From Ustilago trichophora (lineage: Eukaryota > Basidiomycota > Ustilaginomycetes > Ustilaginales > Ustilaginaceae): a DNA stretch of 64,000 bases. Where the stretch lies: positions 558,001 through 622,000 of the forward strand of contig OOIN01000024.1 of NCBI GenBank assembly GCA_900323505.1. Reading direction: 5' to 3'. Of the stretch, positions 32,001 to 41,436 are shown piece after piece. Every line of letters begins with the position of its first letter. Position 1 is the first letter of the stretch. The notes under the pieces were generated by a model, which made no database searches, was not told where the DNA came from, and saw only the letters and a program-made list of their open reading frames with translations. The translations under genes and the position numbers were made by a program.

Positions 32001-32829
32001 TCCCACGTCGACCGCCAGCAGCAAGAGCGCCAGCAGCATTGAAGCCAAGGCTGCCACCGGCAGTACCGGCGCCTCCACCGTATTGAAGGGCCACGACTTC
32101 GCGCTTGCCCTTGAGATCCCAAACGACCGTGTATCCGCTGCTGGAGGAGGTGGCGAGGACGTGAGGAACCTGGCAGTTCCAGGCCAATGAGGTGATTTTG
32201 TCGAGCTTTTGGGAGCGTGCGCCGGGCGAGTAGGGCTTGGCAGGTGAGTTGAGATCCCAGATGAAGATTTCACCCGCAACGGCACCACTGGAGAGCAAGT
32301 TGGGCTGAAGAGGGTTAAAGTCGAGACCTCGGACAGGGCCGGTGTGTGTGGTGTTTTTGATGACCTGTGCGTCGACCTCGGAAGAAGCAGCGAGGACCTT
32401 TTCAGCGTCCCAGATGCCAAGCTCGCCGTTTTCAAGACCAGCGGCAAGGAGACCTTTTGGACGGGAAGGGTTGGCGTAGCCCCAAGCGAGACGGTTGAAA
32501 CGGGCGCTTGTAGAGATGCTTCCAAGAGGCTTTGCGTCGACGGAATCCTGGGAAGAGGCTGCGTAAGAGGGCTGCCAGAGCTCGAGGACGCTGGCCGGCA
32601 TACAGGCATGAGCTCCTGGGGCCACGTTGGTTTGGCAATATGAGCAGCAATGCAAATGTCGGAAGGCGCCGAGCAAGGAGAGCTGGATGGATGTGAAGGT
32701 CGGGAAGGAGGAGGAAAAGGCTGAGTTGCGCGATTGAAATACCTTCAGCCCTGAACGCGCTGCGCTAGGACCACCCGATTTTTCGAGCTGGTACAGACAC
32801 TGCAAAAGTGCCTGCAGTGTCTGCCGCAA
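29087..32829 (-). pseudogene. SEC31: SEC31 (COPII outer coat) gene with broken frame
   Basis: Sec31 pairs with Sec13 to form the COPII cage at ER exit sites. The identity is clear. A WD40 propeller is present (RFNRLAWGYANP near the start, and AWHPDTPTRLVTASEDD). It is followed by the motif SLFGDDA and DGSDFFSQ, the helical ACE1-like region (a segment beginning GDFESAVSLCI) and a Pro/Tyr/Gln-rich part ending LPPPPPLKRDASG. The copy is damaged. (a) The usual first propeller strand (ATFAWSP-like) is not visible before VLELWQPSY; the first methionine in frame is at 32601. (b) The frame shifts between DFFSQIS and ARSALPSHLL near 30885-30905. (c) A TAG at 29387-29389 falls where the family has the Trp of a GWND motif, and the same frame continues to 29087. 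(d) The C-terminal helical domain is absent. Assembly error is possible; a decayed or captured duplicate is the alternative. Confidence 0.72.
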
Positions 32830-32835
32830 TCGGTG

Positions 32836-32969
32836 CTGACTCAGCTGATGGCGTTAGAGACCTGTTGACTTTTGAGATGGTGGTGGAAGGCACGATGGCG
32901 AGCAAAAGTCGTAACGTTGAGTCAGTGTGGGCCTTATTTCGATGAAATCCAAGCCTTTCATGAACTTAC
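32836..32969 (-). other. Candidate intron linking a 19-codon exon to the SEC31 frame
   Basis: On the minus strand GTAAGT (from 32969) is followed by CTAAC and, 134 bp on, by CAG (ending at 32836). Splicing would join an ATG exon at 33026-32970 (starting MASSTSDGSFDQFAQHRSA) in phase with the frame that runs into SEC31. The encoded leader does not look like a SEC31 N-terminus, so this may be the 5' part of another gene fused to the SEC31 copy. Supported only by splice-site quality and phase. Confidence 0.35.
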
Positions 32970-33166
32970 CGCGCTTCGATGCTGTGCAAACTGATCAAAC
33001 GAGCCATCCGAAGTGCTCGAGGCCATTGAGACTGTCCATCCGCCACTTTGTTCGAGCGCTGTGGGCAACCTTGAGACCGAGTGTGCTGAGCAGAGGGCCA
33101 ATCCATCCGCTCTGCCTGCTGTCGAAGCAACCACCATCAGCAATCGATGCCAAGTCGTTGATCAAC

Positions 33167-34921
33167 ATGCCATTGGCAAGAAACCGAACCAGGCCACAAC
33201 AAGGGAGAGGAGAGAGTATCGGCGATGGTGCAGAGTCTTCTTCCAAACGACGCAAGAATGATGGCATCCATTTGCCAAGTAGCTCGTCGTTGAGCTCCAT
33301 AGGGGAGACAGAAGCAAATGCTTGGCATTCCGAGTCCGAAGACGAACCAGAGTCACTAGAGAGCGTGACACAGTTACCTTCGAGGGTCGATGCTGGCCAG
33401 CATAGCAATCCTGTTGTTGTCAATGCCAATCAATCAGCCAAAAGCAGTCAAAGCGAGATTTGTGGATATCAAGATGGCGTCGACAGCGGAGAAGGGGAGC
33501 AAGCTTTGCGTCAGCAACTGCGCGGTGTAAAGGAACAGGTCAATCGACTGATGGAGAGGCTCGCCAACAGCCAGGCCAAGCAGCACGCCATTGTGCAGAC
33601 GCTCCACTGGCAAGATGCCATCATCAAAAGCATGGACGCAACCGGAGAGAGCACAGTCCCTGGCAACAAGCCTCCGTTGCCTCCTCTTCTGCAGCTTCCA
33701 AAGCAAGGCGGAGGCGCTAAGCCCAACAAGGATCTTGAGGCGCCGTTCAGAAAGGAGATTCGCAGACAAATGGGCCTCAAATCCAAAGACCCGCTGCCTC
33801 CTTTCGAAGAGAACCCGCCAACCCTCTACGGTGTGCCTGTCCTCCGTCTTGACTGGTCAAAGCCGGCAAGTTGCAGCACCGGTCTTGTGCAAGAGATCGT
33901 CACCGAGCTCTGTCAGCAAGATGCCGGTGTGCGCCAGCGAGTTGAAGAGCTTGGCGGCCATTGGGCTGCTGTCGAGACGTGCATGGCGTCCCTCCAACGC
34001 CTCTTCAGGGACTGGCGCCAGCAGGAGCGTGACGCCAATGATCCAGACAGAAAGGTGGCCAGAGATGCCAAGCGCAGAAGAATCAATTGAGCCAGGAGGA
34101 AATGCGACAAGCGCACCGCCATCTTGGATCGTAATGACACCCTGTGGCGTCGGTACCATCGCACCAGCTTTGCCATTCCAGAGGCAGCTAGTGTCGAAGT
34201 CACCGACGCCGAGGCAACCGATGAATCGAACCACGAAGCCGGAGCCGAATCGAGCTTGTCAAGCATTGGACTTACCCGTCGTCTTGTTGGTCTCAGCGGT
34301 GGAACAAATGGTGGTGGTGGTGGTGGTACGAGTGGTGGCGGTGGAGCGAGTGATGGTGCCGGAGGCGCAAGTCAGGGCGCAAGTCAGGGTAGAGCAATGC
34401 GAAAGGTCGTCCCATCCTGGAGATCGCTCGAACTCCATGAAGCCCTGCAGCAGGTAGATCGGAGAAGGGAAGAAGAGAAGTCAGTACAGCCGTTCCCACC
34501 AACTCAGTTGCGACAACGGCTTGAATCACATCCAATTCAGTATCCACCCATTGATGCACCCATTGAGCCTCTGTCAAAGTCCATCAAGCGTTGGATGGTC
34601 AGTCAGGAATTCGCAAGACTTTTCCCCTCTGCTGTTCAGGATGTGTCACGGAACACCATCCTTGCCGAAGCCGTCAATCCGGCCATACTCGACCAAGACC
34701 AATGGGGACAGCATCCGCCGTACGAAGTGCAACGTCCAATGCAGCATGTGACTCACCAGTCGAGCGATGAGGATCATCGCAATCCATTCCATGGGTCCGA
34801 TAATTCTCCATCCAGGGAAGATGAGGAGCCAGAAGCGATCGTGCCTTCAAGTCGTGGTCAGGAGCGTATTCTTGAGGCAAGTCCAAGCACTCGCCCTATT
34901 CAAAGCCGTCGACGTTGTTGA
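33167..34921 (+). pseudogene. Transposon-associated hypothetical ORF interrupted by one TGA
   Basis: A plus-strand frame from ATG 33167 (MPLARNRTRPQQGRGES) runs to TGA at 34088-34090 and then continues in the same frame to TGA at 34919-34921, about 583 codons in all. Sequence character does not change across the internal stop: AKRRRIN before it and ARRKCDKRTAILDRND after it form one basic helical stretch, so the stop probably replaced a sense codon (CGA to TGA would need one C-to-T change). The first half has a Ser/Glu-rich leader and a coiled coil (GVKEQVNRLMERLANS). The second half has a Gly run and a Pro-rich tail. I recognise no domain. It lies 1.5 kb upstream of the TNP2-like transposase on the same strand and may be that element's accessory gene. 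Frame extension upstream to 32927 is possible. Confidence 0.55.
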
Positions 34922-35087
34922 TCTTGTTGTCGTCCTGATGCCGAAATGTATGCTTGTCCTGGAGTCCGATGATGTTGAGCTCGTACATATGTGTGATGTT
35001 GTGAGAGCAGTGATTGGTCGTAAGGCAATGGGATTGAAGATGTCGAAACTTGATCAAAGGGCCTTGTACTGAGCCCGTGCGCATCAA

Positions 35088-35135
35088 TTGCACGCGTGCG
35101 CAACTCAGCCTTTGCACGCGTGCGCAACTCAGCCT
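35088..35135. repeat. 24-bp tandem duplication
   Basis: Two identical copies of a 24-bp unit that contains the palindrome GCACGCGTGC and ends CAACTCAGCCT. Confidence 0.9.
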
Positions 35136-35192
35136 TTGAAAATTTCACCACTCTCGTCTTTCTCTACCATCACTACCACCACCACCGTCACT

Positions 35193-35257
35193 CATGCCAC
35201 CATCACTCATACCACCATCACTCATACCACCATCACTCATACCACCATCACTTGCAA
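35193..35257. repeat. 15-bp tandem repeat (ACCACCATCACTCAT)
   Basis: About four copies of a 15-bp unit, the first with one substitution (GCCACC), bordered by further CAC/ACC-rich sequence. Confidence 0.88.
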
Positions 35258-35335
35258 CATCATCACTCGCACAACATTTTATTGCATCCAGCCAATCTCT
35301 TCAAGGTTTCTTTTCTCTCCACGGCTCATCTCTCA

Positions 35336-35579
35336 TCGCTCTACGGTCTTCTCTCTCGTCGCTCTACGGTCTTAACTCGTCGCTCTATGGTCTTCTCTCT
35401 CGTTGCTCTACGGTCTTCTCTCTCGTTGCTCCAAGGTCTTCTCTCTCGTCACTCCAAGGTCTTCTCTCTCGTCGCTCCAAGGTCTTCTCTCTTGTCACTC
35501 CAAGGTCTTCTCTCTCGTCACTCCAAGGTCTTCTCTCTTGTCGCTCTACGGTCTTAACTCGTCGCTCTACGGTCTTCTT
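35336..35579. repeat. 23-bp minisatellite, about 11 units
   Basis: The unit is TCGCTCTACGGTCTTCTCTC followed by TCG. Variants alternate TCTACGG with TCCAAGG, and TCG with TCA or TTG. Two units are the 21-bp form ending CTTAACTCG. Variants are interspersed, which suggests unequal exchange or slippage. Confidence 0.9.
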
Positions 35580-36424
35580 GGCGTCCAATCTCTTCAAGGC
35601 GGTCACTCTTCTCAATCAACTCACGGCCGCAGACCTCGTCAGGACGGCCAAACTTTCACACAACGGCCATTTTAAGCTGCACTCGTGCAGCCGTGGTTCC
35701 CTTGAGGCTGACCTGGCCTCGTGCCCCCCCTCAACATCCACCGTCCATTTGATCCAGGACGTTAAAGACATCTACGATTGGCAGGTGCATGTCCTGGTCG
35801 TAGACTCAACAACCCCAATCCGCCGGGGCCCCGCTGCCAGGAGAGTTGGTCGCTCTCTGGCTGGTTCTTGCATTAGCGGCAGCACGACCTAGGGTCTAAA
35901 GCCCCGAACTCCAACAGCCCCAAAGGGGTCCCCCTCACCTGGGAGAGCTGGTTGCTCTCAGGTTGCGCTCGTTACGAGGGGCAGCACAACTACACGGACC
36001 TTGGAACTGGGCACCCGTGTCGACAGGCCTCTTCGAGGTTTTTGCCCCTGGCTTGGTGCACCAGGAACACCCACGTGAGGTGACAGACTTGCCGGCGAGC
36101 AGTCTGCTTTGTGCAACGACCCCCCCCCCTTCTCTCTTTCCTCCACCGGATCACAGCATCGTTGGACAAACGGCGACGTCCACTGACCGTTGACGGCAGC
36201 TCCTTGGCAATTAGCATTCTATGCCCTTGCCGTGGTGTCTGCAGTCTTCCAGTCACGTCGTCGTGACTCCTCCGTTTGCTCGGTGGATGGATGCCACTCG
36301 ACTTTGCTGCGAGACCTGCCGACGCCACAGCCAAAAACGCACAACACACTTTTGACAGACTTCCTTTGCGTCTTGCCGCTCCAATCCTTTTTGCCGCCGT
36401 ACCTCTCACCACATTGCTCCCATC

Positions 36425-39400
36425 ATGAGCATTCCTTCGCCAACCCAGTGGGGTCACAGACCTCGTTTGTGTAGGTGCAAGGAATGTGGTGAGAGTGGAC
36501 GACGCTTCACATACGAGCAGTGGCGATGGCACCAGACAAGGAAGCAGCGCCGGCACAACACAGAACAGATGGCATCACAGGCATCAGGGTCTCGCAGCGC
36601 AGTCGTAGCAGCAGCAACATCATCAACGGCACGGTCAGGTCCTCCATCATCCACAGCAACCCCATTGCCAGCAGGAGCAGCAGAAGCATCATCGTCGTTG
36701 TCGCTCTCACCTCTCGTCTCTTCCCTTACCCAAGCCGGGCGCTCACGTCAAGAGCCTCATGCTGATGAAAGGAGACAGACGAGGCAACAAATAAGCGATA
36801 CAGACGACGAGGCTCTGCTTGCTTCATGCTCGGCTGCTGACAAGGACCCGTACCAGGAAGCAGAGGACAGCCCAAGCGACAACAGCGATGCCGTCCCTCC
36901 CTTCCCTGACTTGCCTGCCGAAGATGTGCTTGACGACAACGAAGACGATGACAGCAGCATCGACGAGACTGCTGAAGAGAATGCTCTTATCTCTTCTCAG
37001 GATCGTCTTGCGCTTGCACAAGCTGCTCTTCTTGACTCTTCTTCTAGTCATGCCGACGTCGAGCCCTCGTCCGTGGAAGAGACCATCACAGACCCTTTGC
37101 AACATCAACGCAATCGGTTCGTGATGGTTAATTACATCTTTGTCATGTACCTGATGATCTTCCACGGACTGTCCAACACCGTTGCAACACTTTACCTCTC
37201 CTTTGTGTTGCACGTGTTGAGTCGATTCTGCGCCTTCGTCATCGAGCCATCTGCTCTCGTCGCTCCTGCTGCTTTGTCTCCCTCGTCTTCTCCGCCCTTT
37301 CTGACCCGCGAACCACAGCAACAGCCATCGCCATCCACAAATATCGGGCCAGAGTCGTCGTCGCAGCTGTCGTCTGGCTTGATTGACTCTGTGCTTGATT
37401 CAGGCGAGCACACTCAACCAAGGGAAACCTCTTCGCCGTCGTCACTGCCGTCACAGCCTGCGCCTTTGCCACCACCTCCTCTCAGCATGCTGGTGACCCC
37501 AGCTTCGGTGCAACAGAGGCTTGGCTTGCAGAGCGACTTCGATCAGTACCTTGTGTGTCAAGAGTGTGGCAAGCTGACGCCGTGGGCTGGGTTTGGTTCT
37601 TCCCGGGCACGGCAAATCCTTTGCGCTTGCAGTGACAAGCTCTTCTACGATCACAGCCCTCGTCCAAAGATGTTATACTGTCATCGTACGCTGGAATCAA
37701 TTCTCTCCAGTGTGCTCAAGGATGACAAGTACTATAATACATTGAAGGACTGGATTCAAGTCGTAGAGGAAGCTTCGAACACCACCTCACCCTCCTCCAT
37801 GCCCACCACTGCCCTCCGCCAAGACGACCTCCTTTGCAGGCCTTCCTCAACTTGCGCCGAGACTGGAGGTCATCCACGTCTCTATAGCGAAGTAGCCACG
37901 GGATCGGCTTGGCTGGAAGATTGTGGTGATAGCGCAGAGGATTGTCGTCGTCAATGCCAGCGAAACCATGCCCCTTTTGTCGCTGCCGGCCTGAACCTTA
38001 AAGTCACACTCTCTGTAGACTGGTTCGGCCCGCAAAAGGGAAAGTTTCACGAGTGGCATTCAACAGGAGCGATACTTTTGCGCATCGACAACCTGCCTGC
38101 TCGATCAACGACTCACGACCGGCGCTGCCTCGGCACACACCTTGTCGGTCTGCTGCCTGGTCCAAAAGAGTCCTCGGCGGCACGTTTGCAGAAGTTCTTG
38201 AAGCTCGTAGTCGATGAGCTCAAGGACTTCAGCTTGAATGGCAAGGTGATCAAGACGCATGTGCGTCCAGAAGGTGAGCTGGTCAAAGCGCGATTGCACA
38301 TGATCGTCGCCGACACTCCTGCTCGGGCAAAGGTGGCTGGCTTTGCTCTGAAGTACAGAAAAGGCACAATCTGTGCCTATTGCCCGAAGCAAGGAGAAAA
38401 GCTCGGCCTAACGGATGACGAGGAGGACGAGGAGGACAGCTTTGTTGGGAGTCAGCGCCGTAGGACTCGGCAACGAACGGCGGCAGGTTTCAGGCGGGTA
38501 GCAATCGACGAGCTCAGCTACTTCAGTGCCGTTGACAGCTGCCCGCCCGACATGATGCATGCCTTACACCTCGGCCTCTGCAAGCGCTTTTGGCATCGTT
38601 TTCTGATCGAGTCATGCAACGAGATTGGATTGCGATTGCCGGAAGCTCAACATGTCATTGCCAATGCCTTGCTGCCGTCCAATGTGCAGCGTCCCAACAA
38701 GCTCATTGGCAGTCGAAGTGGTGGCAATCCCACCGCTGAACAGTGGGAGACTCTATTCAGAGTCTTGCTGCCCTTTGTCCTTATGCAGCTTTGGAGCGAG
38801 TCCTTGGGTGGTCGTGATGACGAGGAGCTCAACTTTGCCCTCGTCAAGCCGGGAGGGCCTCGAACGAGGCCATTGGCGCCCCAGTCTGCATCTCAGGCTG
38901 CCAATCCCACCGTCCACATCTCCACCACCGCTGCCAATACCTCCAGTGTCATCGATGCCACCGCCGCCACCGCTGCCACCACCCCTTCTTCTCTGCCGCC
39001 GCCTTTGACGTCCCATCAAAACTCTTCCTCCACATCTTCTCTCGTCGACAACATCGAGTATCAGCCTCCACCCGGAGCTGACGTCGATGTTCATCTTTAC
39101 GAGGAAGAGTTAGACGTCTGCGATGCTCCTGCGAGGGCTGATGGCGAGCCCAATGGCCGTCGATACCTGCCTGGGCCAAAGCGAGTGAGGAGTGTCTTTC
39201 GGTCGGCGATGCTTCTTTGCAGCATCGTTGAGATGACCAGCGGAGATCTCGACAGCGCCGAGGTGAACAAGCTGGCCGACTACATCAAGCGATACAACCG
39301 TAGTCAGGCCAAGCTTCTGGGACCGGCGTGGCTGACGTTTAACAATCACAACCTCAGCCACCTCCCTCAGTTCATCAAGCGCTTTGGATCACCGCGACAC

Positions 39401-40240
39401 TTCTCTTCATTGCCCTTTGAGCGTTTCAACGGCTTAATGGGCACGATACCGACGAGCGGGCACAAGGGCGGGATGCTCGAAGCGACCATCATGCGCAACA
39501 TGGCGCAGAGGTTGGAGCTACGTCGCTTGCTATCAGAGAGCGACGAGCCCTTCTTTAGCACAAGGTTATTGGAGTCGATCGAGGGTCTCAATGCCCTCGA
39601 CTTGTCTAGTTTGGACACTCGGCTCAAGAAGAAGCACATGGATGACAATACCTGTGCTCTTCTTCTCAATCACCTCAATCGCCGTGCTGCTGCGCCTACC
39701 ATCCCTGCCAATGCCTCTGCCGACGCCACCAGCAGCCCATCAAGACCACTGCGCTACACACCGTTCTGGGACATAGCTTCTTCCAGCGATGTGGCACACC
39801 TCAACAATGTAGCTGAGTTCACCCGTACTGCTACTGTGCGTCGAGGCTCAGGTACTATCAAGTTTGGTGGTGTGGGTCAAGGCGGTCGAGACAATCGAAG
39901 CAACTGCTGGTGTCTCGTCTCGATTGATGGCGTGCTGAAGCCAGCAAAGATACTTTGGATCTTCTCAAAGGAGATCCGACATTCTGCCATGGCGCTCGAC
40001 ATGGTCACTCAGACCTTCATCCATGTGCGACTCTTGTTGGAGGTGTCTTTGGATATGCTTGGCCGCGATCATCCCTGTCGATCGCTCCTCGACGGCATGG
40101 GTATTCGTCTGGCCATTGACAATGGCGGAGAGTATGGCGAGGAGGTCGTGGTTGACCTGGACAGCTTCCGGTATCAGCTCGCTGTTGTGCCATTCACCTC
40201 AAACGGTCAACGCTTGTTGGGATTGAAGACTCTGATGTGA
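36425..40240 (+). CDS. TNP2/Plavaka-type (CACTA-like) DNA transposase
   Basis: An intact single frame of 1271 codons. The N-terminus has a Cys/His-rich finger, CRCKECGESGRRFTYEQW then WH. An acidic Ser-rich region and a conserved hydrophobic segment (NYIFVMYLMIFHG) follow, then a second Cys cluster starting CQECGKLTPWAG. The catalytic core shows the family's first Asp in LSVDWFGPQKGK, the LVGLLPGPKE block, an acid in SCPPDMMHALHLGL and, late, FSSLPFERFNGLMG with HLPQFIKRFGSPRHF before it. This order is typical of basidiomycete Plavaka elements in the TNP2 superfamily. The length is normal for such elements. Nothing in the frame is broken, so it may still be active. Element ends were not identified; candidate limits are near 33.0 kb and 41.2 kb. 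Confidence 0.82.
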   Translation: MSIPSPTQWGHRPRLCRCKECGESGRRFTYEQWRWHQTRKQRRHNTEQMASQASGSRSAVVAAATSSTARSGPPSSTATPLPAGAAEASSSLSLSPLVSSLTQAGRSRQEPHADERRQTRQQISDTDDEALLASCSAADKDPYQEAEDSPSDNSDAVPPFPDLPAEDVLDDNEDDDSSIDETAEENALISSQDRLALAQAALLDSSSSHADVEPSSVEETITDPLQHQRNRFVMVNYIFVMYLMIFHGLSNTVATLYLSFVLHVLSRFCAFVIEPSALVAPAALSPSSSPPFLTREPQQQPSPSTNIGPESSSQLSSGLIDSVLDSGEHTQPRETSSPSSLPSQPAPLPPPPLSMLVTPASVQQRLGLQSDFDQYLVCQECGKLTPWAGFGSSRARQILCACSDKLFYDHSPRPKMLYCHRTLESILSSVLKDDKYYNTLKDWIQVVEEASNTTSPSSMPTTALRQDDLLCRPSSTCAETGGHPRLYSEVATGSAWLEDCGDSAEDCRRQCQRNHAPFVAAGLNLKVTLSVDWFGPQKGKFHEWHSTGAILLRIDNLPARSTTHDRRCLGTHLVGLLPGPKESSAARLQKFLKLVVDELKDFSLNGKVIKTHVRPEGELVKARLHMIVADTPARAKVAGFALKYRKGTICAYCPKQGEKLGLTDDEEDEEDSFVGSQRRRTRQRTAAGFRRVAIDELSYFSAVDSCPPDMMHALHLGLCKRFWHRFLIESCNEIGLRLPEAQHVIANALLPSNVQRPNKLIGSRSGGNPTAEQWETLFRVLLPFVLMQLWSESLGGRDDEELNFALVKPGGPRTRPLAPQSASQAANPTVHISTTAANTSSVIDATAATAATTPSSLPPPLTSHQNSSSTSSLVDNIEYQPPPGADVDVHLYEEELDVCDAPARADGEPNGRRYLPGPKRVRSVFRSAMLLCSIVEMTSGDLDSAEVNKLADYIKRYNRSQAKLLGPAWLTFNNHNLSHLPQFIKRFGSPRHFSSLPFERFNGLMGTIPTSGHKGGMLEATIMRNMAQRLELRRLLSESDEPFFSTRLLESIEGLNALDLSSLDTRLKKKHMDDNTCALLLNHLNRRAAAPTIPANASADATSSPSRPLRYTPFWDIASSSDVAHLNNVAEFTRTATVRRGSGTIKFGGVGQGGRDNRSNCWCLVSIDGVLKPAKILWIFSKEIRHSAMALDMVTQTFIHVRLLLEVSLDMLGRDHPCRSLLDGMGIRLAIDNGGEYGEEVVVDLDSFRYQLAVVPFTSNGQRLLGLKTLM

Positions 40241-41308
40241 TTGCTAGGCTAGGTCGTTGGACTATTCACGCGTGTTGGAACTTTAACCTTCTTTGCCATC
40301 CATCTTTGCTTGGAAGACATCTGTGATGATGTCAAGCTAAGGTTCCGCACCATCTTCCGCATCATCAACCTTACCATCTTCCGCGCTGGCTTCATTAAGC
40401 TCTTCCGCACTCTCTTTGCCGTCTTCCGCACGCCCAGCTCTGCTCTCGTCGACGTATATATACTCGTCTCCAGCACCGTCGATGTTCTCCTCTCTCCATA
40501 ACCTCAGCTATCAACTCTCCGCCCACCGTAGCTGTACCTAACCCACCCTACATACCTAACGATTACCTATTCTCGCTGCACTCCATGCACATTACCACAC
40601 GATGTCCCTCTCCACCCTTGCAATCTTCATTGGAGGCTTCGTCCGTCAGCGAGCCATCCAGCTTTGGAACGACCTCGTATTTGGCATCGACTTCTTTCCG
40701 CTCATGTTGAGCGTGATCCATGGACCTTCCCGCTGCGGGCTCGCAATCGCTATTCACCCGGCCATCCTGCCTCCTCCTGGTGTATACGAACTCTTCAGCT
40801 GCCCCTTCTTGGACTGTAATCAGGTCTCAGTAGTCGTACTTCATCGCTTCGAGCCCTGAGCATGTCGATGATGCCGTGATTGGAAGCTAGACATCCACAA
40901 TAACCCCAGTAAGTACCTCTCTCTCAGCCGTGGCTCTCATTGGGACTGCTCTAACCTCTTACCCTTCACAATCACGTCTGTACAGTCCTCTCAAGCTGCC
41001 TGTCTCGCTTTCCACACGGGTCTCTCATACGCCATGTCTCAATTCGTTGCTGTAAGTACAGGCATCGTATGATCACTGCAACGTCGTGACCCTACTAACA
41101 TTGTGCTTTGATTGCCTTCAACAACAGTAGTAGTCTTGTCCGTAATACAAAGGGTTTCGCCTCACACAACCTGTCAGGTCTGCAATGTTTGAATAAGTGA
41201 CATAACATTGTGGCCTACAGAAAGATCCGTCCCTGGAGCCACCAGCGCATTCTTTTTTTTGAGGATATGAATGCTAGCGTGAGATATGTGCATCGGGGTG
41301 GAAGCGGG
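40241..41308. other. Downstream flank of the transposase
   Basis: About 1.07 kb. A TTCCGCA motif recurs five times in 90 bp at 40343-40430 (one ends G), possibly subterminal repeats of the element. An 85-codon frame (40602-40859) has hydrophobic segments but no recognisable domain. A sequence resembling an exon edge (GTAAGTA at 41053) is not enough to define a gene. Confidence 0.45.
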
Positions 41309-41436
41309 GATCCGTCATGAAGCCACCCCTCGAAGCCACCCGGGGTGGGTGGCTACGTTGAAAAGCCACCTCGAAGCCACCCTGGGTGGCTTCGAGGGTG
41401 GCTTCATGACGGATTTTTCCTTTTTTCACGATATGA
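41309..41436. mobile_element. GCCACCC-palindrome MITE copy at the right side of the island
   Basis: The inner arms are inverted: GGATCCGTCATGAAGCCACC on the left and its reverse complement (with a T in place of the C of GGATCC) on the right. Between them lie two palindromic cores (41335, 41376). The right arm continues into the full terminal repeat (in reverse TCATATCGTG then A6GGAAAAATCCG). The left outer 20 bp are absent. It is the same family as the copies 13-14 kb to the left. Confidence 0.78.

Larger units (their letters stand above)
34922..36424. other. Minisatellite-rich spacer upstream of the transposase
   Basis: It contains three separate tandem-repeat blocks (35088-35135, 35193-35257, 35336-35579) and an imperfect direct repeat at about 35835-35985 (GAGAG-TTGGTCGCTCTC versus GAGAGCTGGTTGCTCTC, each followed by GGCAGCAC). 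The last 300 bp may be the promoter of the transposase gene. Open frames here are repeat translations, not genes. Confidence 0.65.

Noticed and set aside
31270..32190. 306-codon plus-strand frame over SEC31
   Set aside because: Antisense shadow of the WD40 region with no motif.
35096..35892. Several open frames of 90-230 codons in the minisatellite block
   Set aside because: Their products are direct translations of tandem repeats (serine/leucine or histidine periodicities).
40602..40859. 85-codon hydrophobic frame downstream of the transposase
   Set aside because: Too short and unlike any known family; the opposite strand is open too, so coding cannot be claimed.
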